Below are positions 1 through 12,170 of a DNA stretch of 64,000 nt, in pieces. How positions within the stretch are numbered: position 1 is the first letter of the stretch; each line of letters opens with the position of its first letter. Origin of the DNA: Rhinocladiella similis (taxonomy: Eukaryota > Ascomycota > Eurotiomycetes > Chaetothyriales > Herpotrichiellaceae); assembly GCA_024082115.1 (NCBI GenBank), contig JAMRYE010000013.1, positions 3,172,001 to 3,236,000 of the forward strand, written 5' to 3'. The position numbers and the translations under genes are program-made. The notes under the pieces are model-generated. The model did no database searches, was not told the origin of the DNA, and was given only the letters and a program-made list of their open reading frames with translations.

Positions 1-1160
1 AATGCAAGGGCGGCCCCAAGTCAATTGATTCGAGGAATGCAACGTTGTTTGGGCAGAAACGCAGTGGCTGCGCAGGGCTCGGGGGTCAGGTGGATTCTAA
101 GCTAGGTACTGATCAAGGCAGTGTCTAGACGATCGACTGGCAAGGAGAACTGCAGCTGCAGTAGTGGCATATTGCTCGATTGTAGATGGCTCGGTAGGAG
201 TTTTGACAAACTCTCGGGTGTCCAAGTGTAGGGACTGTCTGATTTCAGGGCGGCCATTCAGGAGAAACCTGATCGCGAGGCAACTCCACGGCGTCGTGGT
301 CGAGAGCATTTCAACTTGCAGGGAACGTATCAGAAGCGCCTCTTGGACTGACCAAGGCAATGAATGATTTGGTCCTCAAGAAGCGGTATGGAAACATGGC
401 TGGGCCGATGAAGATCAAATCTGGCAGATTGCAAGTTGCGATGGTTTGATGGTGGTGTTGCTGATCTCGGCATGTCAACTAGGGTCATAATCCGACCTCA
501 CCAAATTGGGGATTCGGTCGCATCACAACAAGAAGCATGACAAGTTGTGGAATGTCGCCTAGCATATTGATGGAGCTCAAATGCTCAAACGCTACTGCAT
601 ATCGCTCGAAATAAGTCAAAATGGTAGACAATGCAAAGACTCTGGCGATGACGCTGACGCTTCAACTCAAAGGGCCGGACCAAAAGGCAACCACCAGGCC
701 AATCTGCTTCGTGTGCCATATCCAATCCTGTCGCGTTACTTCTTCCTACCGGACAGGCAAGACTCTCTCTTCACCATGTCAGGCAACAATGGAGGCCAAC
801 ATCGCTCTGGGCATCGCAGGCTGTCCGGAGGACTGCTCAGCCCCGATGTTCTGACCTTCCCATCCTCCCAATGGCAATGTTTGTCCTTTCCAGAGCGACC
901 AGTCTTTGTTGAGCATGAAAGTGAGTGTTCCATTGAGATCACCCAGGCTCCGCCTCTCGAGCTCCGACAACGAGGCAGTGTCTCGGAGCAATGGTCACTT
1001 GAAATGAAAAGGCTTTCGTCCAGGGGGTGCACTCCGTCCATTGTTGACAAATACTCAGGTTGGCGTTGGAACAAGTTGATTGAGGCTGCTCACATTTAAA
1101 GGAGGCCGCAGTCTCTCCTCCTGTCCTGTTTCCACTGTTCTTCCTCAGGCTGAGAACAAC
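1..1160. other. No confident gene; possible 5' exons of the next gene
   Basis: Only short overlapping open frames are visible. The longest, plus strand 581-1099, reads from a hydrophilic N terminus to a stop without any domain I recognise. It contains a good donor (GTGAGT at 921-926). A pyrimidine-rich acceptor-like TTCCTCAG lies just before the ATG at 1161, so upstream exons of the 1161-2030 gene may lie here. I could not join them in phase. Confidence 0.3.
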
Positions 1161-2030
1161 ATGACTCGAATTCAGCAATCCCGAGTGAGGGTGCCTAAAC
1201 ACCGAACTCCTACACATGACACAGACGGGACTGATGAGAGGACTCCAAGACAGCGCAACAGGTGCGAAGTTTGAACAACGAGCTCCATAACGCTGACGGT
1301 TCTGCAGAACTAATGACGCTCCTATCCATCCTTCTAACTACTCTCCGTCGACATCTGTAAGAACGGAGAGGTCAGGCAGAAACGCTGACCAGCGGCCAGT
1401 GCGTGAAGAGGTTCAATCAGCAGATGCGCAAGGGGTACGACAGCACAATCCTGGTGCGCCGTCTAGACGGCACCGATCGAGGGACCGGAATGGTAAGATT
1501 ACCAGGCAGCGACACTTCTAACAACCATTGGAGATGGCTAAACCAGAATAGGACGGAGGGAGCTGTTCGATGGTGCTGCCGAAAGATCATCTACATCCTC
1601 TCTCCATCACCGTGACTCCAGCGTCCATAGCTCAAGTAGACGCACGGGCAATCGTACCGACAGCTCTGAAGACAATCGTTCAGTTGCACGCCGCCATGTC
1701 AACCACTCGAATCACAGCCATTCCCCAATTTCACACGATGGCCGTGGTTCAAATCAATCTCTAGTAGTTTCACACGTAAGTCAACTGTGGTCTTCTGGGC
1801 GGCCCGAACAATGCATTCCTTTTCCTGGAGCATCATTTGGTCTTGAAGACCCCCGCTGATGGTGGACGCAGATGGTACGCGAAGGCGGGCATAGGTATCC
1901 AGAGACTCTTCTCTTCGAAGATGAACAGGGGTTCAGTGATCGTGACTATCACCTATCCGATCATCACCACCGTCATCGTCGCGACCGGGAGTCAAGCCAA
2001 GATAGACGCGAGCGTCGGGGCCCATACTGA
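1161..2030 (+). CDS. Hypothetical Arg/Ser/His-rich protein, four exons
   Basis: No family recognised. Four exons join in phase: 1161-1261, 1308-1492, 1552-1775 and 1872-2030, giving 222 residues and a TGA stop at 2028-2030. The introns start GTGCGA, GTAAGA and GTAAGT and end TGCAG, AATAG and CGCAG; the first has CTGAC and the second CTAAC as branch point. Each exon alone is too short or lacks an ATG, so the gene is easily missed. The product is low-complexity and basic, with RSRDRN and SSSRRTGNR in the middle and a His/Arg tail (HHHRHRRDRESSQDRRERRG). This resembles disordered RNA-binding or splicing-associated regions, but no fold is evident. The start is the first in-frame ATG after a possible acceptor, so the N terminus may be incomplete. 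Confidence 0.58.
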
Positions 2031-2986
2031 ATGACTTGAACACAGGGATTTCCTTGGATCGGAGTCGGGAACCATGGACATGGAATGGGAATTTTTCTGT
2101 GACAAGGGCGAAGGCGTTTGAATATAGGCGGCTATTTCGCATGTATTGACTTCCGCGCAAGGGCAGCTAGACTAGGGTTATCGCATCAAGAAAGCATAAA
2201 CATCGAAGCTTAGCATGAGCGCCATCTCATGCCGAACATGACCGCGTAGCACAGATGCAGAATTGAGACGATTGATAGGAGTAAAGCCGAACAGGGCGAA
2301 CAAACCTTGGAGAGATCTTACCGATGGAAGAGTAGTGCAATGAAAACAAGATCTCGCACTTGGTGGTCGCTCAGCCTCGCAGCCTTGCATCCTGGGGAGT
2401 AGTACACCGAGTGCAACTATCATTGGCCGGGAGTAATACTCCGTGCCTTAGTTGGCTTAGTCAAGTCTTGTCACAACACCTCGTCAGACAAAACATTTTT
2501 CATCGTATTTCAGCGCAGGTGCGACCGGAAAAATTTCCCGGTCTCATCGAGCTGGCCACGAAAGAACGACTTTTCAACGCCTTGTAAGCGACGATGTAGT
2601 TGTAGAAGCCTTGCAGGACTTTGTATAGTCTCAAGAATCCCTGCCAACTTTCTTGCGACATCTCTCCGTTGTTGTGGAGCTCCAACGGCCATCTGCAATG
2701 ATTCCTCAACATGAACGCAGGGTTGTATCACCTCTTTCCTAGTGGCTGATGACCAAAAGATCCCTGGAGTAGGAGGAGAGAACGATCGAATGGCGATTCA
2801 GGAGGCGTTGCTTACAACAATGTGTATCGAAAGGATGGATAGGTCAAGTACACTGGTACGGCGGTGCTCTGGCTTCGCGAGGCTGCTGGCTCATCGGTGT
2901 TTCTACCGCTTCGACCGGGGGTAAAGGGCAAGTGAAGTCCTCCTGGCACGCGCTGATCAAGGAAAACGTCTATTGTCGGCTGTGAA

Positions 2987-3335
2987 ATGTCTGAACAAAC
3001 ACCCGGGGACGCGTTCAGCAGGTCAAATGGTCGTATCGGATCGCGCCTGTGAGAACCCTGGATGTCAGTCTCATCAAAAGCAGGGAACTTGGCAGGCTCG
3101 GGGCTGCATAACGAGGATTCTTAGAAGATGTAAGTTTGTTCGTGTTAAAGGTTGGTCCATGGGTTGTGTGAAGCGAACAAGTATGACATTCCAAAAAAGA
3201 ACCGGTCGCAGAGCCCGAAAGTCGAGATTACAAATGCGCGAAGACAACGAAGACAACGAAGACAACGCCAGCCGTTCTCCAGGACCGCAGAAGAAGGATA
3301 ATTCCTCAGACATCGAGACTCTCGGGAGCGACTGA
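2987..3335 (+). CDS. Possible small two-exon gene
   Basis: A reading of 2987-3048 joined to 3125-3335 gives 90 residues. The donor is GTGAGA at 3049 and the acceptor is CTTAG ending at 3124; phases match. The product is basic in the middle and acidic at the end, where three copies of GAAGACAAC (from about 3239) encode a repeated Glu-Asp-Asn tripeptide. A second donor (GTAAGT at 3130) would give other products. No homology recognised; the gene is only a candidate. It may belong to the same transcript as the 1161-2030 gene. Confidence 0.28.
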
Positions 3336-5250
3336 GCATGGATGGCGATACATAATCGAAGCGATCTCGATATATTTGTACGAGTATTTGCGACTTTTTT
3401 GAGGCCTCCGGAAACTGCAACCGGAGACACTCCAGGTACAAGGCTGAGAGGCCCTTTTGATTGGGCATTGACCCCCGGAGATGCCACTTCCACTCTCTTC
3501 TAAGGGCACCACCGGCTCCCTCAAGCAGTATAGGATCATCTCCCAACGAAACAACCAAGGGGTTTGATCAAGCAGACAGAGACTCTTAACATCTGGGAGT
3601 ATCCAACTCAGACCTGGCCTCATTCCTCTCCCATCACCTTTCCCTTGATCTTCCTCTATTTCACGTCCTACCCTCTCGAGCAATGCTAATGCGTATCGGT
3701 GCCTCTACAGTTTGACTAACCTTGAGCAACTCCTTTCTGGTTCCTCAGCTACGCGCTGGATGCTTTCTCTCTTGCAGTCGCAGGAGGTGATCTGAGCAGT
3801 CTCACTCCTTCCTTTCGCTCATGCGCTTTGGACCAACTCAAACCTCTACCGGGTCTGATCAATTCAATGAGATCATAATTGAATATGGTCCTTAGAGCCA
3901 TTGGAAGCATGATCAGCTCTGCCATGCGTTATCGACTGTTTGAACGGTACCATGGCTTCTGGCAATCATGTAATTAACACCGGTCCAGATCACGACTTTT
4001 CCGAACCATCTTCTCACGAAACTCAACAACAAAGACCCTAAGCCTGACCGATCGCACGTACACTACTCCTCTTGTCGGTAAAATGTGACCTCTTTGTGCC
4101 TTTGGAAGACTCTCTTCATGGGATTGTTCGAGCCGCTCATCGTCGAGGCCGCACATCTCAACCAGCCCAGCATAAGCGCAGGGAATGCACAGCGATTGTG
4201 AGAATGACCTGAAGCCCTGCAACAGGCTGCGTTGCAAAGCGCTCGTAAATGCCTTTGTTGGCCCAGAAAACATGAGTCTCCGAAAAAAGCAAAAACTCGA
4301 GCCTGTCACGAGCGAAAATAAAACTTTTTCTTTTCTCCATTTCATATATCGTCCTTCAGATCTCGCGAGCATTTAACGAGCGGACAACAAGGCTATCCCA
4401 TGTCAAACTCATGATGTCTAATACACAAGAAGCATACGTCCTGGACTCAGGCCTCTTGGGGAAACATCAAATGCGAGAAAGATGGTAGGATCGGAGAAAG
4501 GCAGCAATCCACAAGAATTAGTAATAGAAGGATCTGAAACCGAAGCATTCATGATGCATACAACCACAGGCTACCTCTAGAACATGGCGTAGGAGCGGTC
4601 AATCGTCAACCATGGTTCAGCATCATCACTTCTTCGATCCATACACCCACCGGAAATACACATAAGGCTCATGCTTGAAACTTTAGCAACAGACTGATTT
4701 TGAGACAGGTTTCGTTTACAATGCCCTGGTTTACGATCTACAGGGATAGTTGGCCTTTCCTTGTACTTCGCTGTAAAAAAAACTTGAATAGCAGCATCCC
4801 AAGACCAAGTACTTACTATCTTGCAAAGGACACGCTTTCATATGCCACTTGAGATGGTCATCTCGTGGTCCTGGTTTTATCCACCGCAACCGAAGATAGG
4901 AATCGGGCAGATAAGCCTCCGATAATCTGACTGAGATGTCTCTTTGGTAGTGTCGTCACCAATAGGGGTTCCGAGTACGAGAACGGTATTCAGCATAGCA
5001 AAGAGTCTCTATCTCAAACAATCACGATATCTGCTATATAATTCTCGGTGACGCGCTTTTATCCTGGCCGACCCTGTTACTAATATTCGTCAGAGTGGTA
5101 TCGTAAGATACTTTCATCAATATCAACCGTCTCAAAAAACAGGGATGAGGTATACAAGCCTCGTGCTGAGGAACGCATGTTGTGAAGTCACAGTCTATTG
5201 AATGAAACACATCTCTATTTCTCTACTTCGGTCCGAACAAAATAAAAAGA
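3336..5250. other. Intergenic, no gene seen
   Basis: Short open frames on both strands. The longest is minus 3974-4372 (132 codons), with no recognisable domain and no convincing codon pattern. No repeat or RNA gene seen. Confidence 0.4.
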
Positions 5251-5931
5251 ATGCCTTATGGATCATTTGCGAGATTGATTGAGGAAAAGGACAAGAACAT
5301 TCTCGGCGCCATCATCTTCTTCGCATACATCGTCGCAGCACTGGCCTTGACATGTCTCTTCGTCAATGACCTCCTTGTCCGAACTACAGCATCCTCAATA
5401 CAACGACGCAATCATATCAACAAGGGTACAAGGACGAGACGAGACGACAAACCCGGTAATGGGGACACTCGACCCTGGCTCTTCGCAGCCTTGTCGACCC
5501 TAGGCTTCGGATCCCTATCATTCTGGCGTCCTAGTGTTCGCAACCGCGGCAAGGCCAATGTCAAGGCCCAAAGGGCACCTGCAACCACCACCACCACCAC
5601 CACCACCACCACCACCACCACAGTACATCGCCCTTTGAAAGTGAAAGGCCTACCCTTGGTCCTTCACCCTGCTCGCCGTAGCGGTGGGATGCATCTCGAT
5701 GCAACCCGTCCAAATCACAAGATCGAGCAACGGCAACAACAGCCTCGCCGCCATTCTGCGTGCCTTGCATGGCAGCCCTGCCGTCAGCGCACTGGGGTAC
5801 GATGTTTTAATCGGCTTCTTCACCTCAGCTTGTTTGTTTCAGGTCGGCGAGCAATCGGTAGGCTGAGTTCTCGCGCCATCTCTTCACCTACGGTTCCCCG
5901 TGCCCAAGTTGATTTATACGGAAGGGGGTAA
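5251..5931 (+). pseudogene. Membrane-protein gene, exon structure unresolved or broken
   Basis: The ATG at 5251 opens a frame whose first 90 residues look genuine: a hydrophobic helix (AIIFFAYIVAALALTCLFVN) and a loop leading to a second hydrophobic stretch. After the ACC repeat the convincing coding frame shifts by one base. There (about 5650-5860) the sequence reads a membrane segment followed by ALGYDVLIGFFTSACLF, typical of fungal multi-pass proteins. The two frames are not joined by clear splice sites; an intron spanning the repeat and ending near GAAAG before 5650 is possible, but no good branch point is present. Either the gene has an atypical intron or it is disrupted. The family is not identified. 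Confidence 0.4.
5584..5622 (+). repeat. (ACC)12 microsatellite
   Basis: Twelve perfect ACC units followed by ACA. It encodes poly-Thr in the 5251 frame and poly-Pro in the next frame. Confidence 0.95.
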
Positions 5932-6476
5932 AAAGTACCTTGGAGGTCCCTCGGTCTTCAAGGAAAAAGGATTACCTGTATCACGATGCCAATGGGCAAG
6001 TATCCCCCCGCGGAACTACAGAACCATGGAAATCGAATCATACCTAACCTAGATATCTACCAAGCCATCTGTATTCCACCCGCGGCGACTGGGCCCTGCC
6101 CTTCTCGAAGCATTAGTTTTGTGTGCAATCAGATACAGCCGGGAAATCGTTCCGGCGTGCTACTGTATGTCCATCGCTTCATTCTCGTGGGCTACCTGAG
6201 CAAAGTAAGTTTTGAGGTTCATTACTCAAACGGGCAGTCCAGTTGCCCGAAATCGCTTTTTTGGTCAGCCAACATGAGATTTAAGGATGTGTACTTCCAT
6301 CCTGTAGCATTCAAATCCGGCCCGGTGAGGCGTTGAATCATCGGGCGATGAACAAACTATCACTCAAAGTGTGCTTAGACCTAGCAGATCAGTAGTTCTA
6401 GTGCAACGAGTGCTATGACAAGTCATCTCCTTAGTAGTTGCCTTGATAGGTTTTGTTTGACATGTACCCGGCGCCA

Positions 6477-6509
<33 letters not shown>

Positions 6510-6918
6510 GGACCTTTGCGGTAGTGCTCTGAGCCAATCTCTTTTATCACGCAAACTCCCTTCCAAGGGGGTATTAATATGACCTGAGGACTTCAATCAA
6601 CACCACAGTTACTGACTATTCATCCTCGTATACGAGGCCCGAAAAGGCTCGTAAGGAACGTCCGAGTTTTGGCTTCCAATGCCGATTGGCGGGGGCGGAC
6701 ATTTCCGGTCACGCATCGATGGATATTTCGAGCATCCTCAACCTCATGCAATGCCCTGGCACTACGAGCACAAGTTTCACTAAGTCCTGCACGAGTGACG
6801 TGCCGATTCGCAACTGAGAGAATTTGTCGAATCGGCAAAGGGGTCAAAAATCCATCATTCATCTCCCGTTGCATCAGCCGAACCACAAGGACCTCAATAC
6901 TGAAACCTCCCCTGCAAC
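5932..6918. other. Intergenic with poly-C tract
   Basis: A plus-strand frame through about 5885-6060 stays open with a coding-like composition and could be a 3' remnant of the membrane-protein gene. Otherwise only the C30 run stands out. Confidence 0.3.
6478..6507 (+). repeat. Poly(C)30 homopolymer
   Basis: Thirty consecutive C residues immediately followed by GGGG. Confidence 0.95.
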
Positions 6919-7671
6919 ATGACGAGGAAACTTCTTCAACTCCAAACCAGCACTGGTACCGTCCAGGAAGAGCCTGGCTCTGGAAGAAGCAACCAGTCTG
7001 TGTGCCCGAGCAAGCATTGGGATAGCCTCCTGGTCGTGCGCCCCAGCTCCAAACTGAAAACGCATATCGTCCCTGCAGCCCATGGATACGCCTTCGAAGT
7101 CAGGGCGTCTTCCCACTTCCGCATCGTCGATCTCGAAGGTCAACAAGTGGTCGACTTCATGGCCTGGGCCCTACCGTACAGTCCTATTGCCCAATGCGAA
7201 CATTTCAGCACCAGCTACACTCGGTATGCTCTATCGGGTCTTGCCTCACCGCAAGTAGGCGAGTGTCTATACACCAACCGTGACCGGAAGATGTTCACCC
7301 TGGTAGCCGACACGGTCAAGACCCACGATCTCCTGTTCATGGCATGTAACCCCGGATTCTATTCTCGCCAAGGACAGCCTGATCATCGCTCATGTGCGAC
7401 CAACTTCGCTGAAGCCATGGGGCCATGGGGCATGAAGCATTGGAGCGAAGTGATTGATCCCTTCAACGTGTTCCAGAACACCCCCTACTATACTCTGAAG
7501 GCTCTGAATTGTTCCAAGCCAGGAGACTATGTCGAGATGCGGGCAGAAATGGACACGGTTTGTGCGGTGTCGAGCTGTCCTTATACCGGCGGGGGGTTCA
7601 ACGGTGGTAACGTTACCAGGGTGGCTGTCGTAACCGAGGTCGACGAGGATGAGGATGAGGCTGTAGGATAG
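6919..7671 (+). CDS. DUF1989 (urea carboxylase-associated type) protein
   Basis: A 250-residue single-exon gene. From about residue 50 it follows the DUF1989 fold: IVPAAHGYAFEVRA, then FRIVDLEGQQVVDFMAW, a TSYTRYAL segment, the HRSCATNFAEAM block, IDPFNVFQNT, and PGDYVEMRAEMDTVCAVSSC near the C terminus. These conserved Asp, His, Cys and Glu positions are those of the family, which in bacteria is encoded beside urea carboxylase or in nitrogen gene sets. The biochemical role in fungi is not established; a part in urea or amine catabolism is inference. The N-terminal 45 residues are not conserved in style and the true start could be internal. The C terminus is an acidic Glu/Asp run. The Zn2Cys6 gene lies 2.2 kb downstream on the other strand; a link is unproven. 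Confidence 0.88.
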   Translation: MTRKLLQLQTSTGTVQEEPGSGRSNQSVCPSKHWDSLLVVRPSSKLKTHIVPAAHGYAFEVRASSHFRIVDLEGQQVVDFMAWALPYSPIAQCEHFSTSYTRYALSGLASPQVGECLYTNRDRKMFTLVADTVKTHDLLFMACNPGFYSRQGQPDHRSCATNFAEAMGPWGMKHWSEVIDPFNVFQNTPYYTLKALNCSKPGDYVEMRAEMDTVCAVSSCPYTGGGFNGGNVTRVAVVTEVDEDEDEAVG

Positions 7672-9834
7672 TTCGTGTATGCCTGTAGGTGGTTCAAAGG
7701 CTGTCCTCCTTGCCCTTTTCAAACGTACTAAAAGGATTGTCGAGGAAAACATATCTACCGCCCGTCGGCGCTTGTCGGGGAGTTTCCCACAAGCAACAAA
7801 CATGGCACAGGCGAGCGACATTATGCAGATACAATGGTCATATCCAGGAGACCGATGTCTGACAGGCTAGGAGGGAAGTACATTTCCGTCCATTGTGTAG
7901 ACTGCACTGCTTGTCTTGTTTGCGTAGACGGAAATATAATGCGGGTTCGTCTAATTGGTGGAACTAGTTGGCCAGACACAAGGCTATGTAACTAGAGGAG
8001 ATGCAATTCCTGGATAGATTCGTCCATGTTCGTATGCCTGCACCTGAAGTGATTTGACCTCGTCATGGGGCTATAGGCATTACCCGAGACATGACCTTTC
8101 TTTGACGTCGACTTCTCGGTCCAAAGGTGACTGGGAGAGGTGCATCTAAATCCTATTTCTCTCTATCCGAGAGCTATGAGGTATGCTATGCAGAAGCTTG
8201 AACCAAATCCTGTTGTCCCCATAATAAGAGTACAGGCCATAAGCGATCATATCGTCGTTGATCAGTCCAAAAGCAATGCCTCGCAGGCTCTGTACTGCAA
8301 TCTTTACCGTATGGCTCGAAGCAAGTAGTCGCCTGTCAGAAGTGTTTTTGGGCCCGGAAGGCTCTAATCGCTCTTGTGAGTTTATCCAGTGCTATCTTCT
8401 TTACACCTACCACGATTGTTGATTCCGTTGGATCGTCAACGTGGAACATGTCAACGTCAGAGGCACGCACTTGCCAGTATTTGATGGTTGTTGTTTTCCT
8501 GATGGTGCTGGTTGCCTTTGTCCGTGAGCAAGTCCAGCCATAGGACGGGGAAGATAACGCGCATACCACGTTGTTTGGGGAGAATCCAACGGCGTGTGTG
8601 ATTCAACCACTGATGACTTTGTCCGATTAGACATAAAACTTTGAGGGCCAACTGTTCGAAGGTCCCAGGTGAGAGAGGCCGAGAAGTGCCGTCGATGTTA
8701 GTGCATCCTGGATGATTGTTTTGGGGCGCTTAGACTCATTAAGGTCCCAAGTAGGCATGCTTCGAGGTCTAATACCCACTATCTGCGGGCAATGGGTACC
8801 CATCTGTTGTTGTTTTTGGCTCATCACCCAAGGCAGGTAAATTGATCTTCTCCAAACCACGAGATTACAAGTATCGACCTTGCAAGGTAGGCGCCTCCAT
8901 CGTCAGTGCGACGCGGGAGTCATCTCCCTGCCACTGGAGACTCTGTAGGCGCAATTGTCTGCCTGGAGAGGTGGGTTTCGAAGATACATATCTTTTCCAA
9001 GGCTCGTCGAGGGTTTGGAAAATTGACACATGAGGTGGTTATAGCTCCTGGATGCAATTGAAAGCCGCGTACAAACTATGCCCTGGTGTGGCACGGATTT
9101 CAAACGTTTTGGTCTTCATTCTGAGTCTTGGGGCAGGGTGTCAGGATTGAGGCACTTTGCTGGGCTCAGAACGCCGACTGAGATCAAAGGCAACAGAGCA
9201 ACATGGCAGAAATCAATGTGCATGGTACCGCGCAGCTATACAGGTCGTGCTGTTGTGGATGCTTAGCAAGAAAAAAAACACAATGCCAAAACCTCGTGAA
9301 AGAACGACAGAGATGTGTGATGATACATGGTCAAATCGTCAAGAGCGTCAATTACATCATTCATTGCTGTCTCCGTGGCCCGGTCTTGTTTCTGCTTCTT
9401 AGTGCACAGCATGCTTCAGTGGTCACAGATGTGTCATCTCCAGCCGATTCAGATGAACTGTCTCAGCCTGGGTGTGCGGTGATACCCCGTCCTTCCTTGA
9501 CATGATGAAAGCGAGTCTGGGCCCCCACAAGGCTGTGCGAGCGTTTCCCACTCCCCCGAGTTCTCAGGCATTTAACCAAGAGGTGCAAGGGTATGCTGGA
9601 CGGAGTTTGAAAAACCAGCCTCAATCAGATGCCCATAATGTTACGAGGAATGCTTCCCGTGATGTCGAGCATTCTAGTCGGATGATAATTTCCATAGCAA
9701 CAGCAAAATTGAGCATCGTGCAGTATAGGTATAGTCTGCAAGGATGCCCTTTGTGTACAGTAACACCGTATGGAGGTTCTGGTTTGAATCTACGCCGATA
9801 GCCAACACGATGCTGGAGTAAGTTGGTTGCCGTG
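7672..9834. other. Intergenic, no confident gene
   Basis: Several short overlapping minus-strand frames (8336-8860) and plus-strand frames (9078-9801) without recognisable motifs or a consistent splice chain. Confidence 0.4.
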
Positions 9835-10503
9835 TCACGACTGTTGCCCGTCGAGATGAGTGTCAGCAGGTTGTTCGACTGAATGCATAGTAACGTCGCT
9901 GTTTGACTCCGACATCTGCGATGTCGCCATGAACGAAGTCACCGAGTCCCCATGGGAGATAACGCGGCCCAGGACTTGGCTGGGAGACGGTAGCTCAAGC
10001 GGCCCATCGATTGTGAAGTCGATTTCGTCAAAGGCTTGCTGTATTGCCCGGCTCGCTCGACACTCGTTTCGCACATGGGCTGCCAGCTGCGAAAGGTCAA
10101 CACCCGAGCGTATGACGCGGGCCAGGTCATTGTTTGCATTGGCATCTCCAACCCTTACGACTGCTATGATACCTCCAAGGAGTTGTCGCTGTCTCTCCAG
10201 TTGCAGCTGCGTATCGGCCAGTTCTTGCACATTACGTTGATTGGCAATTTTTCGTCGTTGGTCGGAAGTTGCATCATACACACAAGGGCTTTTCCTGCTC
10301 GCGCACGCTTCACAAGGGTTGCCGCCGGTACACTGGGGCTTTGGTTAGTGAAAGGAGCAAGAAGCAGTAGGATAACATACTCTTGTTTTTCTCTGCTTGC
10401 ACGCTCCACACGCCGTCGAGATCTTGCGTGGCTTTAATGAATTGGGCGGGTGGATTGCGCCGTCGGCATCGTGGGAGGGCCGCGGGGCCAAAGGTTGAGA
10501 CAT
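9835..10503 (-). CDS. Short Zn2Cys6 transcription factor
   Basis: Two exons on the minus strand: 10503-10381 and 10332-9835, 206 residues. The 48-bp intron starts GTATGT and ends CCCAG, and it interrupts the zinc cluster itself. After splicing the cluster is complete: Cys32-x2-Cys35-x6-Cys42-x5-Cys48-x2-Cys51-x6-Cys58, with the basic KQRKTR loop that contacts DNA. A helical Gln/Leu-rich stretch follows (about residues 75-95), the usual place for a linker and coiled coil. No fungal-specific TF domain (PF04082) is present, so this is a short regulator, or the gene continues past an intron not seen. The start chosen is the Met just before the zinc cluster; an upstream in-frame ATG at 10629 exists. 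Nuclear location is expected for the class; targets are unknown. Confidence 0.82.
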
Positions 10504-12170
10504 GGCGATTACACTGTCGTGGTAGCTGCATCCAGCGCAGGATCCTGGCTGTTCATGGGTCCAGGAAGTAGACAATTCGTACTTGTTATACGCGACTACG
10601 ACGCGAGGTTCGAGAGAGAATGCTCCCACCCGATGCCATTGAAAGGGTGGAGGAAGGAGATATGATACAAGGAAGCAAGAAAAGGCTAAGAACAGGATGT
10701 TTCGTTGGGTTGAAGGACAACGGGCGAGTCAGAGAGGATTTGCGGACAAGTTACCCGAAGAGCGTCACAGTGATCGCGCTTTCAATATACCTGGCCGAGC
10801 AATGAATCAGTTCGACCCTTTTTTGCCTCTTCAAAACAAATGCCACACATCCATCCACTTGACGGGGGCAATTTGCCTCCCTTGGGCCCCGGAAAAGACA
10901 GATGGGCCTCTTGCAAGCGCCCAAATTGGCAGTACACCAGGTAGTACGCAAGCTGTGCTCCTCACACGGTCAAGACACACCAAATGCCCAAGGAAGGTTG
11001 TCTGCCAACCAGGACGACGCCATGCTCCGGCGTTTGGCCAAGTGGACTTGGTAAGTTCTGGACACTGGGTCCTGTTACTTGTGCGCAAGTATCTGAGAAA
11101 ATGGTTTGGCATGCAGACAAGTTGGAAGCATAGCAAAGAGTGTCGCTGGGTCCAAAATGGCAGTGGTGCCCCGGTAAATACAATACATGTATCCAGAATT
11201 GGATTTCGCCATGCCAAGCCCGGTAAGATTATCCAGCTGTCAGCGATTGGCTGGGCAGGCAGACAGCCTCAGGCCTTGACCTCAATACGAGAAGGCTGTC
11301 TTGACTCTCATCAGACGGGACTCGAGCTGGACGCACATAGTCAGACTCTGACTTGTTGCCATACGATGGCTGCATTGGGGGCTGGAGCGTAGCAGACGGC
11401 CAATGTCGAGAGATGGCTCAGGGTCAGACAAGACCAGGGAGTCGCTGGACAGTCAGTGAGGAAGGATGCATCGCCGCTAGCCTGGCCATTTTCACGTTTC
11501 GGCCGCCAGATGTCGCTCTGTTCATGACAGGCTGTTCATCAAATCTCAGCTTCGGTATCGTTCTCGTTCTCGTTTTCGTTATCGCAGCCTTCTGTGGCTT
11601 GTTGGGAGTGGCTGAATAATGCCCCAAGTGGCGCAGGAAGTTGGCTTTGCGGGTGGAGGTTGCTGCTCTTGAATTTCACTGCGCATGGTCGCCGTGTGTG
11701 CCTTTGTGTACGTTGACAAGAGGGAACCGCATCTCTTGTAGGAATTCACAGAACTGCACAACATAAAACAGTGGCCACGTCGAACCTGTTTTGTGATGGT
11801 ACTCGCCCACCTGAGGCAGGTACCAACTCACGCCTCTTTAACCCCGGTGGCCCAGCAGTGCGAAGGGCACACGTGGCCGCTATACTGGAATCAGCCGGCA
11901 AAATTTATGATGTACCGCCCAACTTTTTTTTTCTCAAGGCTCCGGCTTTGGCTGCGCTACATCGCCAATTTCATGTGAACCAATTTTTCCTTTCTTTTCC
12001 CGTTCAATATTGCATCGCAGAGGCTTCGAGAGCCCAGCACCACTTTCTACTTGTGTTTACAGCCTCGAGTCTTGCCTGAGCGTTCTAGCTTTGCTTTCCC
12101 CCACGATACCAAGAGACGGTGATGAGACTTCGCGTCTCTCTCTCGCACACCGTCAGTTGTTCCTATCGCC
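10504..12170. other. Intergenic upstream of KAP123
   Basis: A plus-strand open frame of 231 codons (10697-11392) has no domain and overlaps an equally long minus frame, so it is not called. The last 200 bases are rich in pyrimidine runs typical of a fungal promoter and leader. Confidence 0.4.

Noticed and set aside
2566..2742. Coding-like frame with TAG stops (reads SQESLPTFLRHLSVVVELQR)
   Set aside because: Could be a decayed gene with C-to-T stops, but minus-strand frames look equally coding; too short to decide.
5561..5770. Poly-Trp minus-strand frame
   Set aside because: Artefact of reading the ACC repeat backwards.
10697..11392. 231-codon plus-strand open frame
   Set aside because: No motif; overlaps a long minus frame; composition not coding-like.
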